A DNA stretch of 64,000 nucleotides. It comes from Phalacrocorax aristotelis (lineage: Eukaryota > Chordata > Aves > Suliformes > Phalacrocoracidae). Positions 25,201-36,200 of the stretch are shown here, in pieces. The notes below the pieces were generated by a model that searched no databases, was not told the origin of the DNA, and was given only the letters and a program-made list of their open reading frames with translations. Within the stretch, counting starts at the first letter, position 1; each line of letters begins with the position of its first letter. A program made the position numbers and the translations under genes. Location: positions 31,126,226-31,190,225 of the forward strand of contig NC_134276.1 in the NCBI RefSeq assembly GCF_949628215.1, in the 5' to 3' direction.

Positions 25201-28200
25201 TGTCTGGGATTAGATTTTTCTACCTACCTATCAATGCAGCCATCTGTGCAGTCACATGAATCAACAAATATACTGGAGAAATTGTTGAGATAATATCCAC
25301 GTGGCCATGATGCCCTCCGATATTTGAAATAAGGTAATCTTGCATGGTCAAGATCATTACAGAAGGAAACGGGCACAGACTCGACTCCATTGCTAATATC
25401 GAAATCAAACACGAGGGGTTTGGGATTTACAGTGTTCCTGCCCAGCAGTACATATGTGTTGAAGGAGAAGTGATCAACAAATAAGAAATTGCACTCTGTT
25501 TCAAACAGATAATTCTGCACATCTTGGAAGCTTCTCAGACTTCGGCCACAAGGAGCTTTATAATTCACATCCAGTGATTTCGAAAGGCAGTCTGCTTTTG
25601 CATGGCGTCTTTGAAAGTGAAACAAGATGGGTATCTTGAGAGGATTTTCACCCTTGTAGGAGCCCGCTGCTCTGTTGGCAAGACATGCACTAGAGCACTT
25701 ATGGTTCTGATACTGCAGGTTTAAAGGTAAACCTTGACTTTTACTAGATGCTTTTTTACTCCCTGAACCTGTTTTTTCCATCTCCTCCTTTTTCCTATTT
25801 GGAATAAACAAGAAAAAAAAGAAAAGAGCAGCATCTTAGACAACCAGTAAAACACTCAGTTTTTTAGTGGTCCAATATTATTAGCGCAGGAAAGAAACAG
25901 CCCGTGCTAGAAGTTCACTGAATCACTGTATTGTGTTACTGTCCTAACATCATACGAAGACATGTTCATGCCATTCAAAAGAAAAAAATAAAAAAGGTAA
26001 CAGTTTCTTCCCAGAAAGAACTTACACACTAAAATACAGAAAGGACATTAAAAAAAAGGAATATCTTTATCCCCATCTTCCAAAATCAGTACCTGAGGCT
26101 AAATACAGAGAGAGTAAGTCATGTGCCTGACAATCTGCACAGACTATGAAAGTCTGAGAACTCAAAAATTCTTAAGACCCAACCCTGATAATCCTGCTAA
26201 TAGTCATGGATCTTAATTCACAATCAAATGCCCTGTTTTATTCTGCTACATTCTCATGTGGTAAATTAGACAAACCTACTCAAAACCTCAGATTTTGCAT
26301 GTAGGTCAGGTTAAAAGTATTTTCACTTTGAAAACTGTCAGGATGCAAAACTGGGTTTAAACTTTGAATTTAGAAATACAAGAGAGGGATTAAAATCTCT
26401 CTCAAATGTACTAAAGAATATGTCAAATAAGGAACTGGAGTAAATTACTACACACACTGACCTGTGAGAACCTTCTACAGAGTTTGCAGTATTCTCATCT
26501 GTAGGAAGACACTGCAATTTGGGTTTGGTTTCCTGTATGCCGTCTCCATCAAACACATCACTTACTGAAAAAAATTGAATGCAAGCAAAAACTTCAGCAA
26601 TCCACACTTGAATTTATAATCGAACTTACTTTAGTCACTGAAGAGATAATTGCCAAAATGCATCCAAACCAATGCATTGCTATGAACTACAGCTAACAAA
26701 GAGCATGCTAGCAAGTGCCCTACTAAAAAAACAACCTGGTTTTTATAACTTATACAGAAGTCATGTGTTTGCATATAGGTGTGCGAGTCACTAGATGACA
26801 CAAAACACACACTCTCAGACTTCCTCTCCTGCTCCTTCTCTCCCCCCCCCTTCCCTTTCCCCAAAGGGGTAAAACTTAGGTGTGTATTGATGAACTTGAG
26901 GCAGAAGTGCCCTTTTTCACAGACCATCATGTGATTTGCATATTACAATCTTCCATGTAGCTTTCAAAGTGTATCGAGACAACACAGGTATGAAACACAC
27001 ATACAGATTCCTCTTCATTATTTGCAGTAAAAGGATGCCAGGGTATTGCAGCTAGTGGAGCCATGCACAAGATAATTCTGCTTGCAGCCAGCTCAGGTTC
27101 ATCAGGGCTTACTAGTTCAAACTCTCTTCACTTGGTACAAGCCATTTGCACATACACACAAACCACGAAAGTACAAACCCAGGTGGGAACCCACATTCCA
27201 GTACCTGAGGACACTAATAATTATGTTTTTTCCCCTTGTAATGCTAACAGGCTTCTCAGATCTATTTTATTGATTTCAATGAAGGGAAATACGCTTCTAG
27301 TGAGTAAAAAAAAAAACAAATTAAACACACATACCAAATAAATACAATCAAGAAGGACATACCATTTGTCAAAGTTAAGAGATCACCTAGATTAGCTTTA
27401 TTCACCAGTGCCCACGCCTGCCAGCATTCTGTGCAAAAACCAAAAACAAAACAGACATGAAGTGTAATTTAAGTAATGATACTAGGGACAATGATAATAA
27501 GGACTACTAAAAGGGAAAACAAAGTGTAAGTCCTCTGGAGACACTTGTTTACCCAGTATGCTAATCTAGAGCACTACAAGACTCATACCATTAGAAACCT
27601 TTTGCACCACAGTCCTTAATAGACACATCTACAAATTACAATAGAACTACAGCTCATGTTAGTAGTTGTGAATCAGCACCAAACGTCCTCTGACTTTTAG
27701 GAAGCTGCTGGAATGTTTCCAAACGCCCACAAACCAGTAGCCTCCAGCGGCAGTAATACAGATAAACACAATTTAGTCTAAGTTTCTCTCTTTACTTAGT
27801 CATCAGACTAGTCACGTTCCAGCTCAGAAGGGCAGGATCTTAGCAGATCAAATTAATGCTACTCCTAAATCAGTGAAAATGGCTTTCAGATAGTGAGAAC
27901 ACAAAGGAGAGACCAGCTCTTTCTCAGCCTCTTACCCCATCCAATAAATATTACAAGGTGACAGACAAATGTCAGCAAAATCCGCACTAATATTTTAGTT
28001 TGAAATCTTTACAGAACAAAGCATAAAAAAAATTCAAATTGAACTATGTCACAGATTGATTGTGTTACCTGGGGATTCATGTTCAACTTTTACCTATGCT
28101 CTGCTGTAATATTTTGCCATTAAAAAAACAAGATGGGGGAGCTCAAGTACACAAAAAAATTGCACTGTCAATTTAGAGCAGGCAGTACAATGCAGAGAGC

Positions 28201-31200
28201 ATGGCTACACCAATTTAAAAGTATCTTAAACTACCGTACATTTTCTTGCACAAAAAAGCAATCTATAGATTACATTTACATGTGTGACTTAATTTAAAAA
28301 AAAAAGTAATTTTTCTAAATTAAATAAATCAGTAAGAAGAAACCTGTGCACCACTCCAGGCTTATCAGACTTCTGATTTTGATGTAGATAAAGGAAACAT
28401 TTCCATGAAAATCAGGAACAATCTTAAACGTATTGTTGTCACATTTTTCTATTAACATTTCAAGGTATAATGGTGCCTCCAACATGAAATAATACTTATA
28501 TGATTATAACCCCACCCCAAAACCATCCAGTTCTCTGAGATCAGCTTGAAAGGCTAAAATTTCTGATGATAAACAAAACACAAGACACTGCAGATATTTC
28601 ATTACTTCTCAAGAATAAATATTTCGGTTCCATGTGGTTAGGAGCCACACACTGAAAAAGTATACAGGCAAGCACCTGATATGATTAGCCTTTTTTTAAA
28701 AAGCAGATATATTTTTAAAAGTGCTTAAAAACACTAACTAGAAAGTAATGTAAATTAAGAGGTATCTGAATTGTGGCCAATATCACACAAAGCAGGCTAC
28801 AGCTCCCCCGCAGTCCAGCGTAACTGTTACAAGTATTTAACCTTGGTTTGTGGCAGTTCCATTCTTGATCTTTTGCTTCAGCAACAGCAGCACATTTTGC
28901 ACTTGTTCAAATATGATGTCCACTCTTTTACCTCCCAGTTGCGTCCAAAACGTCTTCAAATCACCTGAAATGCAAATTTGCATTTACAAATTTGTACAGC
29001 TCCCAAGAAATCTAAAAACACAAGTAGCTCCTAGTGGACTTTTCAAAGCTCCCGCTCATTTCATTGGGAGGCACTTCTGAAAAACCAGCCAGGACAGCTG
29101 TCTTCTTTTGCAGGCTTTAACCCTCAAAAGTCTATTCCTAAACCTAGCCATGAAAGAGAAACAGAAATCAAGTGACGAACTGGAGTGACTTCTGACAGTC
29201 CACGATGCTCCCTCCAAGTAACTTTTCTAGCATGTCAACAAAGGGTGCTGTGGAAGTCTCTCTCTCCAAACACTAGCAAATTAGTCCCACTATAAATTAA
29301 TCACCACTGAAACTCACAGAAGTGACAGAGGAGAATATTTTCAAATGAACGAACTGAACATACTACTAAACAAAAGACATTTGCAAACTTTTTTATAGCT
29401 GTAACCTCTTTAGCTACACAGGCTGACTAGCCTGTCCCATCAATATTTTTGGTATGCTTTCTAGGGGAAAAAATGTTCAAAACATTTTCAGATAAAAGCA
29501 GTTTGATAAATTTTGTTCATCAAGTGGTATCAGTTGCAATAATTAATACATCCCTTATATCATGCTCCTGCCTCCACCAGAAATATTTACAAAGAACGTT
29601 TTGATTTTAAAAAATCGATTTTTTTAAGCTACTAGTTCAAAACTTCTCTTCCAAGTGTATGTTCCTTTGGGGTACCAATCCCATTCATGAAAGCTCTTGT
29701 TAAAACATTAGCAGTGCATCTTTGGCAAGGACTCTGAAAAGAGAACATGGTTCAGTGTTGTCAACAGACAATGCCAGAAAAGAGAATATGCTCTCTCTCA
29801 TGGTTCACATTTCTCTTCTTCAATGTTCAAGCACAAAAGAATAAGTAAATCTGCTTTCCTACTCCGTTTCTAGAGGTAGAGTCCACTGTCACTATACTAG
29901 GTTTACATTCCACTTTCAGACAGTAAGTCTTGGTTGGCCAATGCTATAGCGACACCTCCCAGCAGTCATGAAATACTGTGTTCTTGTAACAGAATGGTTA
30001 GGGTAATAAAAAAGTATTTCCTTAAGTTTTATCTTAGCAGAGAATTACTTCTGTTGCCCAAGATACCAGAAACTAAGTAATACTATGGCAGTACAGAGTC
30101 TACGGTTACTCGAGAGCATCATGACAGCAATGAAGAAAGTAACAATCTTTTGTCATCACAACACCAGCTGCTTATGTCACCAGCATCAACAGGCAGTGTT
30201 GAAAGTACTTCATTTCATAAAACAACTGATTTGGCATTAACTCTCAATATCATTTCATGAGCTTTTATATTCACAGAACTTGTTAAAAAAACGTGGGAAG
30301 GTCAATCTCCTGTTACAAAAAATGCCCACAACACTTCTTGGAAACCTACACTACTGCTCCAAAAGACATCATCTGCCCTGGGCCATTCCCACCCTTTTGC
30401 TGTGCATGACAGTATCATGAATTTAAAATATCGAGAAATAAGTATAACACTTGTGTTTAAAAATACACAATCAGAAATTCTAGTAAGAAGTTCCACCAAC
30501 TCTGTCCTTATTTCTTATCTGTTTTCAGATATTTCAATACACTTACTAAGTCTGGATATCACTGGTGGATAGACTACTTCAGGGGATGGGTGACAGAACA
30601 CAACTTTTTCATTTCAAGTTATCATCTTGCATAGGCCAAAAGGAAATAAAACATATACTACTACTTGTAGTGCTCAAACCACCCACTCACCTTGGAAATA
30701 CCTCCCCAATTCTCATGCTGGGGTGCCCCAAAACTCCAGCAGCAAAAACTCAGTTTTGCACAGAGAAGCAAAGATTGCGTATGAAGTTCATAGCATAATT
30801 TTCATTTAAAAAAAGACAGATGCCCATATCACTGATCTCCTTCCTCTCCAGTGTTTATAATGCTATTGCTAACCTCAGCCAGGAGAACAGGGAATAAAGA
30901 GACACAGGATGCGTCTAACTTGTCAGCATTTAAAATGATCTCACCAGCTGATGACTCGGGGTGTGGACTGGCGTCTGGTGCAATATTTCTAAACGTGGCT
31001 GAGGCCATTACCTCTGGAGGGATTTTCTTTTCCCTCTATAGGATCCTGTGGCCATATACCTCTTTTTTCCAGCGTTGTGCAGGGGAATGATGCTAGAGCA
31101 AGAAATAAGCAACCAAGGCCAGGGCTACTTATGCCATCTACCAGAAAAAATACTTGGGTGCACTTTTCTTATAAAGGGCCTGTAGTGCTGCTGACTAATA

Positions 31201-34200
31201 TCTTACACATGCACCATAAAAGGCAAAACTATTGTCTTCCAGTTATCACTGTCACACCAGAAGTCCTGCCAAATATATACTACCTTCCCCTTACCCTCCA
31301 CACATCCAAATTATACTACCTTCAATGCTGTCCTCCCTGGAACTGGTAAGGTTCTCTGCTTCAAAGCAGTTGCACAGCACTGCAAAAGGTACAGAATGGA
31401 CAAGTAAATAAGAGACCAGATGAGAGATTAAAATGGTTGTAGCTACTTAGTTTTTCAAAATTTAGACAAGTAAATACTACAGCGGGTATCAGTGGGAGCA
31501 TGGTGTGAGAAAGCTTTGTGGTGGAATAGTCATCCCACTTTCAAACAGTCATCCCACATCTTGTCAAGACCTAGCTGAAGAACACTCAAATGAGGAAATT
31601 ATTTTTACATAGGACATTTCTTATTACCCCTCAAGCATGAAGCTGTCATGAGCTGACCCATACTTTCCAGCATATTTGGCTCAGCCTACATAATCCCCAC
31701 TTCCTACTAGAACCATAGAATCAGTCAGGATGGAAAAGATATTTGATATCATCAAGTCCAACTGTAAATGTAGCACTGCCACTAAACCATGTCCCTAAGC
31801 ACCACATCTACATGTCTTTTAAATACCTTCAGGGATGGTGACTCAACCACTTCCCTGGGCAGCCTGTTCCAATGCTTGACAACTCTTTCAGTGAAGAAAT
31901 TTTTCCTAATATCCAATCTAAACCTCCCCCTACACAGCTTGAAGCCATTTCTTCTCATCCTATCACTTGTTACTTGGGAGAAAACACTTGACACCCACCT
32001 CGCTACAACCTCCTTTCAGGTAGCTGTAGAGAGTGATAAGATCTCCCCTCAGCCTCCTTTTCTCCATGCTAAACAACCCCAGTTCCCCCTGCTGCTCCTC
32101 ATAAGACTTGTGCTCCAGACCCTTCACCAGCTTCGTTGCCCTTCTTTGAACATGCCCCAGCAGCTCCATGTCCTTCTTGTAGCAAGGGGCCCAAAACTGA
32201 ACACAGTATTCAAGGTGTGGCCTCACCAGTACTGAGCACATGGGCACGATCACTTCCCTGCTCCTGCTGGCCACACTATTCCTGATACAAGCCAGGTTGC
32301 TGTTGGCCTTCTTGCCACACTGCTGGCTCATGTTCAGCCAGATGTCGACAAACACCCCCAGGTCCTTCTCTGCCATGCAGCTTTCCAGCCACCCTTCTCC
32401 AAGCCTGTAGCGTCGCATGGGGTTGTTGAGACCGAAGTGCAGGAGCCGGCACTTGGTCTTGTTGAACCTCATACAATTCACCTTGGCCTATCGATCCAGC
32501 CTGTCCAGATCTCTCTGCAGAGCCTTCCTACTGTCAAGCAGATCAACACTCCCGTACAACTTGGTGTCATCTGCAAACTTACTGAGGGTGCACTCGATCC
32601 CCTCATTCAGATCATTGATAAAGATATTAAACAGAGCTGGTCCCAAGACTGAGCCCTGGGGAGCACCACTTGTGACTGGCTGCCAACTGGATTTAACTCC
32701 ATTCACCACCACTCTTTGGCCCGGCCACCCAGCCAGTTTTCTACCCAGCAAAGAGTACACTTGTCTAAGCCATGAGCAGTCAGTTTCTCCAGGAGAATGT
32801 TGTGGGAGACTGTCAAAAGCTTTACTAAAAATCCACATAGACAACATCCACAGCCTTTCCCCTCATCACTAAGCAGCTCACTTTGTCATAGGAGATCAGG
32901 TGAGTCAAGCAGGACCTGCCTTTCTTAAATCCGTGCTGACTGAGTGTCCTGGTTTTGGCTGGGATATTTCTTCCCAGTAGCTGGTGTAGTGCTGTGTTTT
33001 GGATTTAGTATAACATTGATAACACACTGATGGTTTACTTGCTACTAAGTAGTACTTACACCAGTCAAGGACTTTTCAGCTGCTCATGCCCTGCCAGTGA
33101 GAAGCTGGGAGGGGGCACAGCAAGGATAGCTGACCCAAACTGGCCAAAGGGATATTCCATATCACGTGACATCATGCTCAGTATATAAACTGGAGGGAGT
33201 TGGCTGGGGGAGTGGTGACTGCAGCTCAGGAACAGGCTGGGCACTGGTCAGCAGGTAGTGAGCAATGGCATTGTGCATCACTTTGTATGTTCTTTTGCCG
33301 TTACTATTATTATTTATTATTATCCCTTCCTTTTCTGTGCTATTAAACTATCTTTATCTGAACCCACGAATTTTACTTTTTTTTATTCTCTACCCTATCC
33401 CACTGCGAAGTGGGGCGGGGTTGTAGTGAGCAAATGGCTGTTTAGCTGCTTGCCAGGTTAAACCACAACACTGGGCCTGACCACCTGGTTGTCCTGTATG
33501 TTCTGTGTGATGGTGCTCCAGACAATCTGCTTCATAACCTTCCCCATCACCAAGGTCAGACTAACAGGCCTGTAGTTCCCCAGAACCTCCTTCTGGCCCT
33601 TCTTGTAGATGGGCATCACATTTGCTCACCTCCAGTTAACTGGGACCTCCCCAGTTAGCCAGGAGTGCTGATAAATGATGGAAGTGGCTTGCTGAGCACT
33701 TCTGCCAGCTCCCTCAGTACGCTTGGGTGGATCCCATCCAGCCTCATAGACCTGTGTGTGCCTACGTGGTGTAGCAGGTCGTAACCATTTCCCCTGGGAC
33801 TATGTGGCTTCATTCTGCTCCCCATTCCTGTCTTCCAGCTCAGGCGGCTGGGTACCCAGAGAGCAACTGGTCTTACTATTAAAGACTGAGGCAAGGAAGG
33901 CATTAAGCACCTCAGCCTTTTCCTCATCCTTTGTCACCATGTATCTAATGCATCTAATGAAGGATGGAGATTCCTTAGCCCTCTTTTTGTTGCTAATGTA
34001 TTTATAGAAGCATTTTTAAATTGTCTTTTCCACCAGTAGCCAGATAAAGTTCTAGTTGGGCTTTGGCCCTTCTCATTTTCTCCCTGCATAACCTCACAAC
34101 ATCCTTGTAGTCCTCCTGAGTTGACTACCCCTTCTTCCAAATGCCATAAACTCTTTTTTCCAGAGTTCCAACCAAATCCGGCTCATCTTTTGGCACACAG

Positions 34201-35316
34201 CGATGGCCCACACCTCTGCTTTTAGGATTCCCTTCTTGGAGAATGTCCAGCCTTCCTGAACTCCTTTGCCCTTCAGGACTGCCTCACAAGGGACTCTGCC
34301 CACCAGGCTCTTCAACACGCCAAAGCCTGCCCTCCATAAGTCCAAGGTAGCAATTCTGCTGACCCCCCTCCTTCCTTCTCCAAGAATCAAAAACTATCAT
34401 TTTGTTATCACTGTGCCCAAGATGGTCTCCAACCATCACATCACCCACACATCCTTCTCTGTTTGCAAACAACAGGCCCAGCAGGACGCCTTCCCTAGTT
34501 GGCTCCCTCACCAGCTGTGTCAGGAAGTTATCTTCCACACATTCCAAGAACTTCCTGGACTGTTTCCTCTCTACTGTACTGCATTTCCAGCAGACCTGGT
34601 GAGTTGAAGTCTCCCAAGAGAACAAGGGCTAGTGATTGTGAGACTTCTCCCAGCTGCTTATAGGGTATTTTGTCTTCCTCTTCATCCTGTTTGGATGGTC
34701 CCGATTCTTACCCATAAACACTCGACCCTATCATCACCACCGTCAACTTCTCGACAGTCAAAACACTCCCTAACATACAAGGCTACCCCACTGCCTCTCC
34801 TTCCTTGCTTATCCCTTCTGAAGAGTTTACAGCCATCCATGGCAGTACTGATTATATTAGTTCACATTTCCCTCTTTTTTTTTTTTAATTAATGCTGTCA
34901 GTACAGTAGTACCGGAACTAAACTAATTTATTTAGGAAAAAATGAAGCCTTTTTTAGGTAAAAAATTTACTGAATCTATTTCTCAAGAGATGCAAGATAA
35001 AGTAAGGTATCTCCAGTGGAATAACATTAGGGAAAAGCAAGGCAGCATTCTTAACCATGTTGAAGATACCACATTTCTGACTTTCACCACTAATGACACA
35101 GAGAACACAAAACATACCTTAATTAAAAGTTAGCTACTTAACCTTTCCTGTGCTAGAACTGAAAATAAATGTTTCCATTCATTCTGGCACAGAAGTTCAT
35201 GTGGTTGACCAGGAAAAGAGGTTAAATGAAGACTGTTGATTCCTATAAAAGTTTCTGACAAGATCTGCCTAATGAATGTTGAAAACATTTTTTTAAGGCT
35301 TACTTTTCTTTTCCAT
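13177..35316 (-). CDS. SETDB2: SETDB2, bifurcated SET-domain histone H3K9 methyltransferase (complete, 13 coding exons)
   Basis: SETDB2 methylates histone H3 lysine 9 in the nucleus and contributes to gene silencing. Coding exons, 5' to 3': 35316-35304, 28964-28842, 27428-27363, 26564-26462, 25794-25228, 23661-23548, 22323-22154, 21724-21496, 19470-19386, 18429-18321, 17528-17197, 15322-15234, 13294-13177. Every border is GT/AG and the phases chain without a break. They give 2,118 nt, or 705 residues plus TAG, against 719 in human. Order along the protein: N-terminal helix region (IFEQVQNVL), linker, MBD, cysteine-rich pre-SET, SET N-half ([11 protein letters not shown]), a long polar insertion, SET C-half ([20 protein letters not shown]) and post-SET CQCG....C. 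The catalytic NHSCCPN and DYGYE motifs are intact. An in-frame ATG at 35334 could add six residues. Confidence 0.95.
13295..15233. other. SETDB2 intron 12
   Basis: No repeat or further exon is recognised. The open frame at 14558-15064 has no domain match. Confidence 0.75.
15234..15322 (-). CDS. SETDB2: SETDB2 coding exon 12: catalytic NHSC motif
   Basis: The 89-nt exon has acceptor gttccacag and donor aacag|gtgaat. It encodes [18 protein letters not shown] and WVAFFTN, nearly identical to human. It is too short to show as a long open frame and was found by searching for the motif missing between exons 11 and 13. Confidence 0.96.
15736..16430 (+). mobile_element. CR1 LINE 3' fragment with a nested CR1 tail
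   Basis: It begins in the reverse-transcriptase ORF with a frameshift. The conserved peptide [14 protein letters not shown], then [13 protein letters not shown], is readable. It continues through the 3' UTR to ccaacccctaccactctggg. It is interrupted at 16160-16202 by another CR1 3' end. It lies in a SETDB2 intron, antisense to the gene. Confidence 0.93.
16160..16202 (+). mobile_element. 43-bp CR1 3'-tail insertion inside a CR1
   Basis: CR1 normally reads ...acacaggaagttcc... here. Instead a 43-bp CR1 terminus (ggtcccttccagtcc ... tgattctattct) splits it. AAGT occurs on both sides (16156-16159 and 16203-16206) as a short target duplication. Confidence 0.75.
17197..17528 (-). CDS. SETDB2: SETDB2 coding exon 11: end of insertion and start of SET C-half
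   Basis: The 332-nt exon has acceptor ccattgacag and donor cttaac|gtaagt. After a polar stretch it reads [16 protein letters not shown]. The intron falls exactly between N and H of the catalytic NHSC motif. Confidence 0.95.
18321..18429 (-). CDS. SETDB2: SETDB2 coding exon 10: SET insertion
   Basis: The 109-nt exon has acceptor ctgtttaaag and donor agaaa|gtaggt. It encodes [18 protein letters not shown] and then a basic TKKRKE stretch. It is disordered, weakly conserved and phase-consistent. Confidence 0.87.
19386..19470 (-). CDS. SETDB2: SETDB2 coding exon 9: SET insertion
   Basis: The 85-nt exon has acceptor tctgtacag and donor aaacg|gtaata. It encodes [13 protein letters not shown] and [11 protein letters not shown]. 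It aligns loosely with the human RDPESKTAIFQHNGKKM segment and fits both phases. Confidence 0.9.
20243..20260. repeat. 18-bp perfect palindrome
   Basis: caacatcttaagatgttg is its own reverse complement. It lies in SETDB2 intron 8 and may be chance. Confidence 0.8.
21496..21724 (-). CDS. SETDB2: SETDB2 coding exon 8: start of the SET insertion
   Basis: The 229-nt exon has acceptor ttcttccag and donor accct|gtaagt. It opens with RLMSRAD (end of the first SET half) and passes into the low-complexity insertion. FFSKKRKAD could serve as a nuclear localisation signal. The rest is acidic and serine-rich. Confidence 0.95.
22154..22323 (-). CDS. SETDB2: SETDB2 coding exon 7: end of pre-SET and SET N-half
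   Basis: The 170-nt exon has acceptor cctcttgacag and donor actcag|gtaaca. It encodes [20 protein letters not shown], then [21 protein letters not shown]. That is the end of the zinc cluster and the start of the SET fold, with the cofactor-binding GWGVR motif. Confidence 0.97.
23465..23498. repeat. Perfect palindrome, 16-bp arms
   Basis: Arms 23465-23480 and 23483-23498 are exact reverse complements around the two bases aa. The palindrome begins about 50 nt past the donor of SETDB2 exon 6, so it would be a hairpin in the pre-mRNA. Confidence 0.92.
23548..23661 (-). CDS. SETDB2: SETDB2 coding exon 6: pre-SET
   Basis: The 114-nt exon has acceptor atcttctag and donor agtgg|gtaaga. It encodes [12 protein letters not shown], a serine-rich loop and YSYKRL. 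The CAC cysteines continue the pre-SET zinc cluster. Confidence 0.96.
23749..23765. repeat. (CA)n microsatellite
   Basis: A run of about eight CA units followed by ccccc, in SETDB2 intron 5. Confidence 0.9.
25228..25794 (-). CDS. SETDB2: SETDB2 coding exon 5: methyl-CpG-binding domain and start of pre-SET
   Basis: This is the largest coding exon, 567 nt. It reads FQRRHAK, then [22 protein letters not shown] and FSFNTYV (MBD-like). Next come [16 protein letters not shown] and the first pre-SET zinc ligands [10 protein letters not shown]. The match to human SETDB2 is close throughout its second half. The donor is gatag|gtaggt. Confidence 0.97.
26462..26564 (-). CDS. SETDB2: SETDB2 coding exon 4 (linker)
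   Basis: The 103-nt exon has acceptor ttttttcag and donor tcacag|gtcagt. It encodes a polar, acidic linker ([11 protein letters not shown] ... NSVEGSH). It shows little conservation but fits both phases. Confidence 0.85.
27363..27428 (-). CDS. SETDB2: SETDB2 coding exon 3
   Basis: A small 66-nt exon, with acceptor tttgcacag and donor aaatg|gtatgt. It encodes [17 protein letters not shown].., aligning with the human QAMILVNEA segment. It is recognisable only because the phases on both sides fit. Confidence 0.9.
28842..28964 (-). CDS. SETDB2: SETDB2 coding exon 2
   Basis: The exon is 123 nt, with acceptor gcatttcag and donor ccaag|gttaaa. It encodes DLKTFW, then [18 protein letters not shown] and ATNQ. 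This is a near match to the human N-terminal region, expected to be helical. Confidence 0.95.
28965..31710. other. SETDB2 intron 1, 3' part
   Basis: No exon or mobile element is recognised. The open frames are short and unrelated to any family. Confidence 0.65.
31711..34870 (-). mobile_element. Long CR1 LINE copy (about 2.6 kb without the LTR insertion)
   Basis: Reverse-complement CR1. From right to left it holds endonuclease-region peptides ([12 protein letters not shown] near 34400), reverse-transcriptase pieces ([14 protein letters not shown] and FADDTKLYG at 32488-32847) and the C-terminal part ([30 protein letters not shown] at 31963-32481). The 3' UTR lies at the left edge. The catalytic FADD is present, but stops and frameshifts break the ORF. 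A solo LTR splits it at 32945-33470. It lies in SETDB2 intron 1, same strand as the gene. The right boundary is approximate. Confidence 0.92.
32945..33470 (+). mobile_element. Solo retroviral LTR inserted in CR1
   Basis: It begins TGTCCTGGTTTTGGCTGGGA and ends ttaaaccacaaca, a type widely seen in bird genomes. It is flanked by ctgag (32940-32944) and ctggg (33471-33475), a 5-bp target duplication with one change. TATATAAA at 33182-33189 and ATTAAA at 33342-33347 give plus-strand polarity. No viral gene is attached, so it is a solo LTR of 526 bp. Confidence 0.88.
34871..35303. other. SETDB2 intron 1, 5' end
   Basis: Unique AT-rich sequence that opens with a T-run near 34875. No feature is recognised. 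Confidence 0.6.
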
Positions 35317-35334
35317 CTTCTGGGGCGGCTGCAT
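35304..35334 (-). CDS. SETDB2: SETDB2 first coding exon (start codon)
   Basis: ATG at 35316-35314 reads MEKK and ends after one base at the donor aaaa|gtaagc. It joins in phase to SDLKTFW in the next exon, resembling human MGEKNGDAKTFW. An in-frame upstream ATG at 35334-35332 reads MQPPQK before it. If an acceptor at ccatgcag is used, that upstream ATG would be removed. The exon sits at the inner edge of the CpG island. Confidence 0.75.
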
Positions 35335-35504
35335 GGAGGGCTGTTACACTCGCCGGGGTACCGCCAGCTCAGGTAGGAGAGCGGTGCGTTGATCTAGCTG
35401 TCCTCCAATATGGCTGCAGGGTGAGGGCGAGGGGCCTGCGGACAGGAGCCGGGCTGCCTGTCGGGTTGGGAGCGTTGTGCCAGCGCTTGCCACCGGCTGA
35501 CATG

Positions 35505-35625
35505 GGGCGAGCCTGTGACGGGGGCGAAGCTCCCGTGGGGGCAAGACTCTGGTGGGAGCAAACCTGTGGTGCGGGCAAGACTCTGGTCAGGTGTGAAACT
35601 CCCGTGGGGGCAAGACTGCGGTCAG
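35505..35625. repeat. Degenerate GC-rich tandem repeat in the CpG island
   Basis: The motif ctcccgtgggggcaagact recurs with a 69-base period (units from 35526 and 35595). Partial versions such as gggcaagactctggt lie between, suggesting shorter internal subunits. Confidence 0.65.
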
Positions 35626-36074
35626 GGGCCACCCCGGGCGACCGACACACCGCTCAGGGCCTCGGCCCAGCGCCTTCCACCTTCCTCCGGCCAACGTCTC
35701 TCAGCTCACCTGGGGATTAAGGAGAGAAGAGGATGGCAGTCATGCAGCGCCGGCAGCAGTACGCGCCGCCAGACTGAGGCGCGGGGGTTACCCACGCCCC
35801 CGTGTTCCTTCGCGCCTGCGTCCCCGGGGCGGTCGGGAGCAACGGGCTGCGCCCTGGCGGGGGGGGAGGGGGGTCGGGCCCACCCCCGCCAAGTGACGGG
35901 CACCATATGGCTCCGCCTGCAGCACCCACCGTTGTTTACCGCCCCCCTCCCCCTCCCGGGGCTTTGCTGAGGGACGGCGCGACCCCGGCGGAGCCACGGA
36001 CTAGCCCCCCCGCCCGCCACTCTCTTCCTTCCTCCTTCCTCCTCCGCCCCCCAGCCCGCCCCCGCTTAACGTAC

Positions 36075-36200
36075 CTGCGGGCGGCGCTCGGCCGGGTCGG
36101 GTAGGGCCGGGCCGCGCTCCCCCCGCCGGGGCACGCTCCACCGGCGACGCCGCCACCCGCCAGAGGGCGCCGCCCCGCCAACGAGGCGCTACCGCCCCGC
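36075..36200 (-). other. SETDB2: Putative SETDB2 non-coding first exon
   Basis: A consensus donor GCAG|GTACGT on the minus strand ends at 36075, downstream of an NRF1-like site at 36223-36232. The upstream edge is a guess. A second possible exon ends at 35710. Neither has coding support. Confidence 0.4.

Larger units (their letters stand above)
21725..25227. other. SETDB2 introns 5 to 7
   Basis: The introns are 21725-22153, 22324-23547 and 23662-25227. They hold a 16-bp-arm palindrome at 23465-23498 and a short CA repeat at 23749-23765. Confidence 0.75.
25795..28841. other. SETDB2 introns 2 to 4
   Basis: The introns are 25795-26461, 26565-27362 and 27429-28841. They are AT-rich and without recognised repeats, apart from a C-run near 26844. 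Confidence 0.7.
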
